From assembly GCA_945836355.1 (NCBI GenBank), contig CAMALD010000047.1, forward strand, positions 1-8,167: 8,167 nt of DNA. Reading direction: 5' to 3'. The notes under the pieces were generated by a model. The model did not search any database. It was given only the letters and a program-made list of their open reading frames with translations, and had not been told where the DNA came from. The position numbers and the translations under genes were made by a program. Within the stretch, counting starts at the first letter, position 1, and each line of letters starts with the position of its first letter. The DNA comes from an uncultured Lachnospiraceae bacterium. GTDB taxonomy: Bacteria; Bacillota; Clostridia; Lachnospirales; Lachnospiraceae. Of the stretch, positions 6,679 through 8,167 are shown piece after piece.

Positions 6679-6823
6679 CTCTTTTCCGGGTCATACCCGT
6701 GTTTTCATCCCTGCTTACCGCTTGTTCGCGCGCCTGTTTCACCGGGTCACTCTAACGTTTCGTTTCTCATGCTCCGCTTGTCCGCGTGCCTATTTCACCA
6801 AGTCACTCCCGCGTTTTCGTTTC
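6679..6823 (-). repeat. Degenerate 56-bp tandem repeat spanning the xseA 3' end
   Basis: Three copies with a 56-base period can be aligned. Copy 3 (6774-6823) includes the last codons and TGA of xseA. Copy 2 (6718-6766) matches it at 41 of 49 positions with one single-base gap. A partial copy 1 (about 6679-6706) keeps the core GAAAACACGGGTATGACC (minus strand). The GTGAC/ATGAC core occurs at exact 56-base steps (plus strand 6802, 6746, 6690). The likely origin is tandem duplication of the end of xseA, followed by decay. The repeat fills most of the gap between xseA and xseB. Confidence 0.8.
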
Positions 6824-8005
6824 CTGCACAACCGCCGTGATGTCACCGTCCCTCACAGAAATCTTCATCGAATCTCCCGCGCCGACCTGTGCAACCGAGG
6901 TTACTGTTTTTCCCTGTGCATCCGCAACATACGCATACCCCTGACTGAAACGCTCCAACGGAGAAAGACCCTTCAGCCGACCTGCCGCCACCGAAAGACG
7001 GTACCGCTTCTCCCGCACCAGCTCCTTCATTCTGCGCTCCAGGCTGTCCTCCGAGTGCATCACCCGCTGCCGGTACTGTGCCAGCCGGTACTGCGGACTC
7101 AACAGCGTAAGCTGCCGCTTCCGGTATTCTGTCTTCTGCCTTGCATCCTCCAGGATGTCCAGCATGCTTTTTGCCAGTTCGGCGTGCCGTGCGGCAAGCT
7201 CCTCCGTCAGTCCCCGCCATTCGTATACCGCCAGCTCTGCCGCAGCAGAAGGAGTCGGGGCACGCAAATCCGCCACAAAATCAATGAGCGTGACATCGGT
7301 CTCATGGCCCACTCCGGAAATGACCGGCGTGCTGCACTCATAAACCGCTCTCGCAACACTCTCCTCATTGAATGCCCACAAATCCTCAATTGAGCCGCCC
7401 CCGCGGGCAACTATGATAATATCCACGCCCAGGGCATCCAGCCGTCTTATGGCAGCTACCACTGTCCCTGCAGCTCCCGCTCCCTGCACCTGCGCCGGGC
7501 AGAGAATCAGCTGCACATAGGGATTGCGCCTTGCTGAGATATTAAGCATATCCTGCAGCGCCGCTCCCGTAGGAGCAGTCACCAGACCGATTCTTTTCGG
7601 ATATGCCGGAATCGGCTTTTTGTGCGACGGATCAAACAGTCCCTCCGACAAAAGCTTTGCCTTAAGCTGTTCCAGCTTTTCGTAAAGCGCACCTTCTCCC
7701 TCCCGCTCAATCAGTGCGGCGTACATCTGGTATTTTCCGTCGCGCTCATATACGCGGATGCTTCCGGTAACGACCACGCTCTGTCCCTCCGCCAGCCGGA
7801 ATTTCAACCCTCCGCGCTGCCCGGCAAACATCACGCACGCTATCTGGCCTGTCCCGTCCTTCAACGTAAAATAGATATGCCCTGAAGTGTGGTATTTACA
7901 ATTCGATACCTCACCCTTGATCGAAAGTCGATTCAGAAGCATATCTTTTACAAACATATTTTGAATATAAGCATTAATTTGTGATACGGTATAAATATCT
8001 TTCAT
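6803..8005 (-). CDS. xseA: Exodeoxyribonuclease VII large subunit
   Basis: The 400-residue protein is the catalytic subunit of exonuclease VII, which degrades single-stranded DNA from both ends into short oligonucleotides. An N-terminal OB-fold covers about residues 1-100 (GEVSNCKYHTSGHIYFTLKD at 31-50). The catalytic domain carries RIGLVTAPTGAALQDML (138-154), the signature ARGGGSIEDLWAFNEE (200-215), GVGHETD (231-237) and DFVADLRAPTPSAAAE (242-257). A charged helical region at about 260-345 is the expected coiled coil that binds XseB, and a small beta-rich end follows. Length is normal. ATG 8005 is six bases after the nusB stop; only AGGA directly abutting the start resembles a ribosome binding site, so translation probably depends on coupling to nusB. 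The terminal codons and TGA fall inside a tandem repeat. Confidence 0.97.
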   Translation of the reverse strand: MKDIYTVSQINAYIQNMFVKDMLLNRLSIKGEVSNCKYHTSGHIYFTLKDGTGQIACVMFAGQRGGLKFRLAEGQSVVVTGSIRVYERDGKYQMYAALIEREGEGALYEKLEQLKAKLLSEGLFDPSHKKPIPAYPKRIGLVTAPTGAALQDMLNISARRNPYVQLILCPAQVQGAGAAGTVVAAIRRLDALGVDIIIVARGGGSIEDLWAFNEESVARAVYECSTPVISGVGHETDVTLIDFVADLRAPTPSAAAELAVYEWRGLTEELAARHAELAKSMLDILEDARQKTEYRKRQLTLLSPQYRLAQYRQRVMHSEDSLERRMKELVREKRYRLSVAAGRLKGLSPLERFSQGYAYVADAQGKTVTSVAQVGAGDSMKISVRDGDITAVVQETKTRE

Positions 8006-8011
8006 TCCTGT

Positions 8012-8167
8012 TTATGCATTTTTCTGCGCAAGCTTTGCCAGTACCCCGTTAACAAATCCCGCAGATGCATCTCCACCGAATTTCTTTGCCAGTTCCACCG
8101 CCTCGTTGATTGCGACCTTCTCCGGAATCTCCTCATCATACTTCATCTCAAACACAGCCAGCCTGAG
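8012..8167 (-). CDS. nusB: Transcription antitermination protein NusB, C-terminal part only
   Basis: Only the last 51 residues are in the window. They include [35 protein letters not shown] and a short KNA tail, which is the conserved C-terminal helical region of NusB. NusB with NusE (ribosomal protein S10) binds boxA RNA and promotes antitermination on rRNA operons. The TAA stop lies six bases before the xseA start, so nusB is the visible upstream member of the same operon. The truncation is caused by the window edge, not by mutation. Confidence 0.93.
   Translation of the reverse strand, partial: LRLAVFEMKYDEEIPEKVAINEAVELAKKFGGDASAGFVNGVLAKLAQKNA

Noticed and set aside
6674..6742. N-terminal extension of XseB to 111 residues (GTG 6742 or ATG 6694)
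   Set aside because: There is no ribosome binding site at either start, the sequence is repeat-derived, and the resulting length exceeds the family norm; ATG 6673 has AGAGGG.
1..8167. Mobile element, CRISPR array, tRNA/rRNA or defence system
   Set aside because: No transposase, integrase, regularly spaced repeat array, RNA gene or defence domain is visible; the window is almost fully occupied by conserved housekeeping genes.

Overview
The window reads as a chromosomal housekeeping segment from a Firmicute of class Clostridia, most likely a Lachnospiraceae-type gut anaerobe. The gene order nusB-xseA-xseB-ispA-dxs-tlyA-nadK-argR is the classic Firmicute arrangement. Shine-Dalgarno sequences are purine-rich (AGAGG, AAGGA, AAGGAGG), promoters are sigma-A-like, and one candidate promoter looks like the flagellar sigma-D type. 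The family-level placement is inference.

Every supported gene lies on the minus strand, so transcription runs from position 8167 toward 1. In that order: the 3' end of nusB (rRNA transcription antitermination), xseA and xseB (both subunits of exonuclease VII), ispA (farnesyl diphosphate synthase), dxs (first enzyme of the MEP isoprenoid pathway), tlyA (rRNA 2'-O-methyltransferase), nadK (NAD kinase), argR (arginine regulator), yebC (YebC/TACO1 family), and the 5' end of a gene for an exported protein. Coupling is tight at nusB/xseA (6 bases apart), xseB/ispA and dxs/tlyA (both ATGA overlaps) and nadK/argR (13 bases). Looser junctions occur at xseA/xseB (129 bases, carrying a degenerate 56-bp tandem repeat), ispA/dxs (101 bases), tlyA/nadK (97 to 98 bases, carrying a promoter and a strong ARG box) and argR/yebC (85 bases, carrying a sigma-A promoter).

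Functionally, dxs supplies DXP for isoprenoid precursors and ispA condenses those precursors to C15. xseA and xseB make one enzyme. nadK makes NADP, and DXP reductoisomerase downstream of Dxs uses NADPH. argR appears to sit on a nadK-argR transcript controlled by an ARG box at its own promoter, which suggests autoregulation. recN, the usual neighbour of argR in this cluster, is not present here; yebC follows instead.

The leftmost 408 bases contain a clean rho-independent terminator after yebC, then a sigma-D-like promoter and a strong ribosome binding site in front of a signal-peptide protein that runs off the window.

I found no undescribed multi-gene system. The points worth a second look are regulatory or structural: the ARG box, the sigma-D-like promoter, the 56-bp repeat grown from the end of xseA, and a possible small transcript upstream of the terminator.
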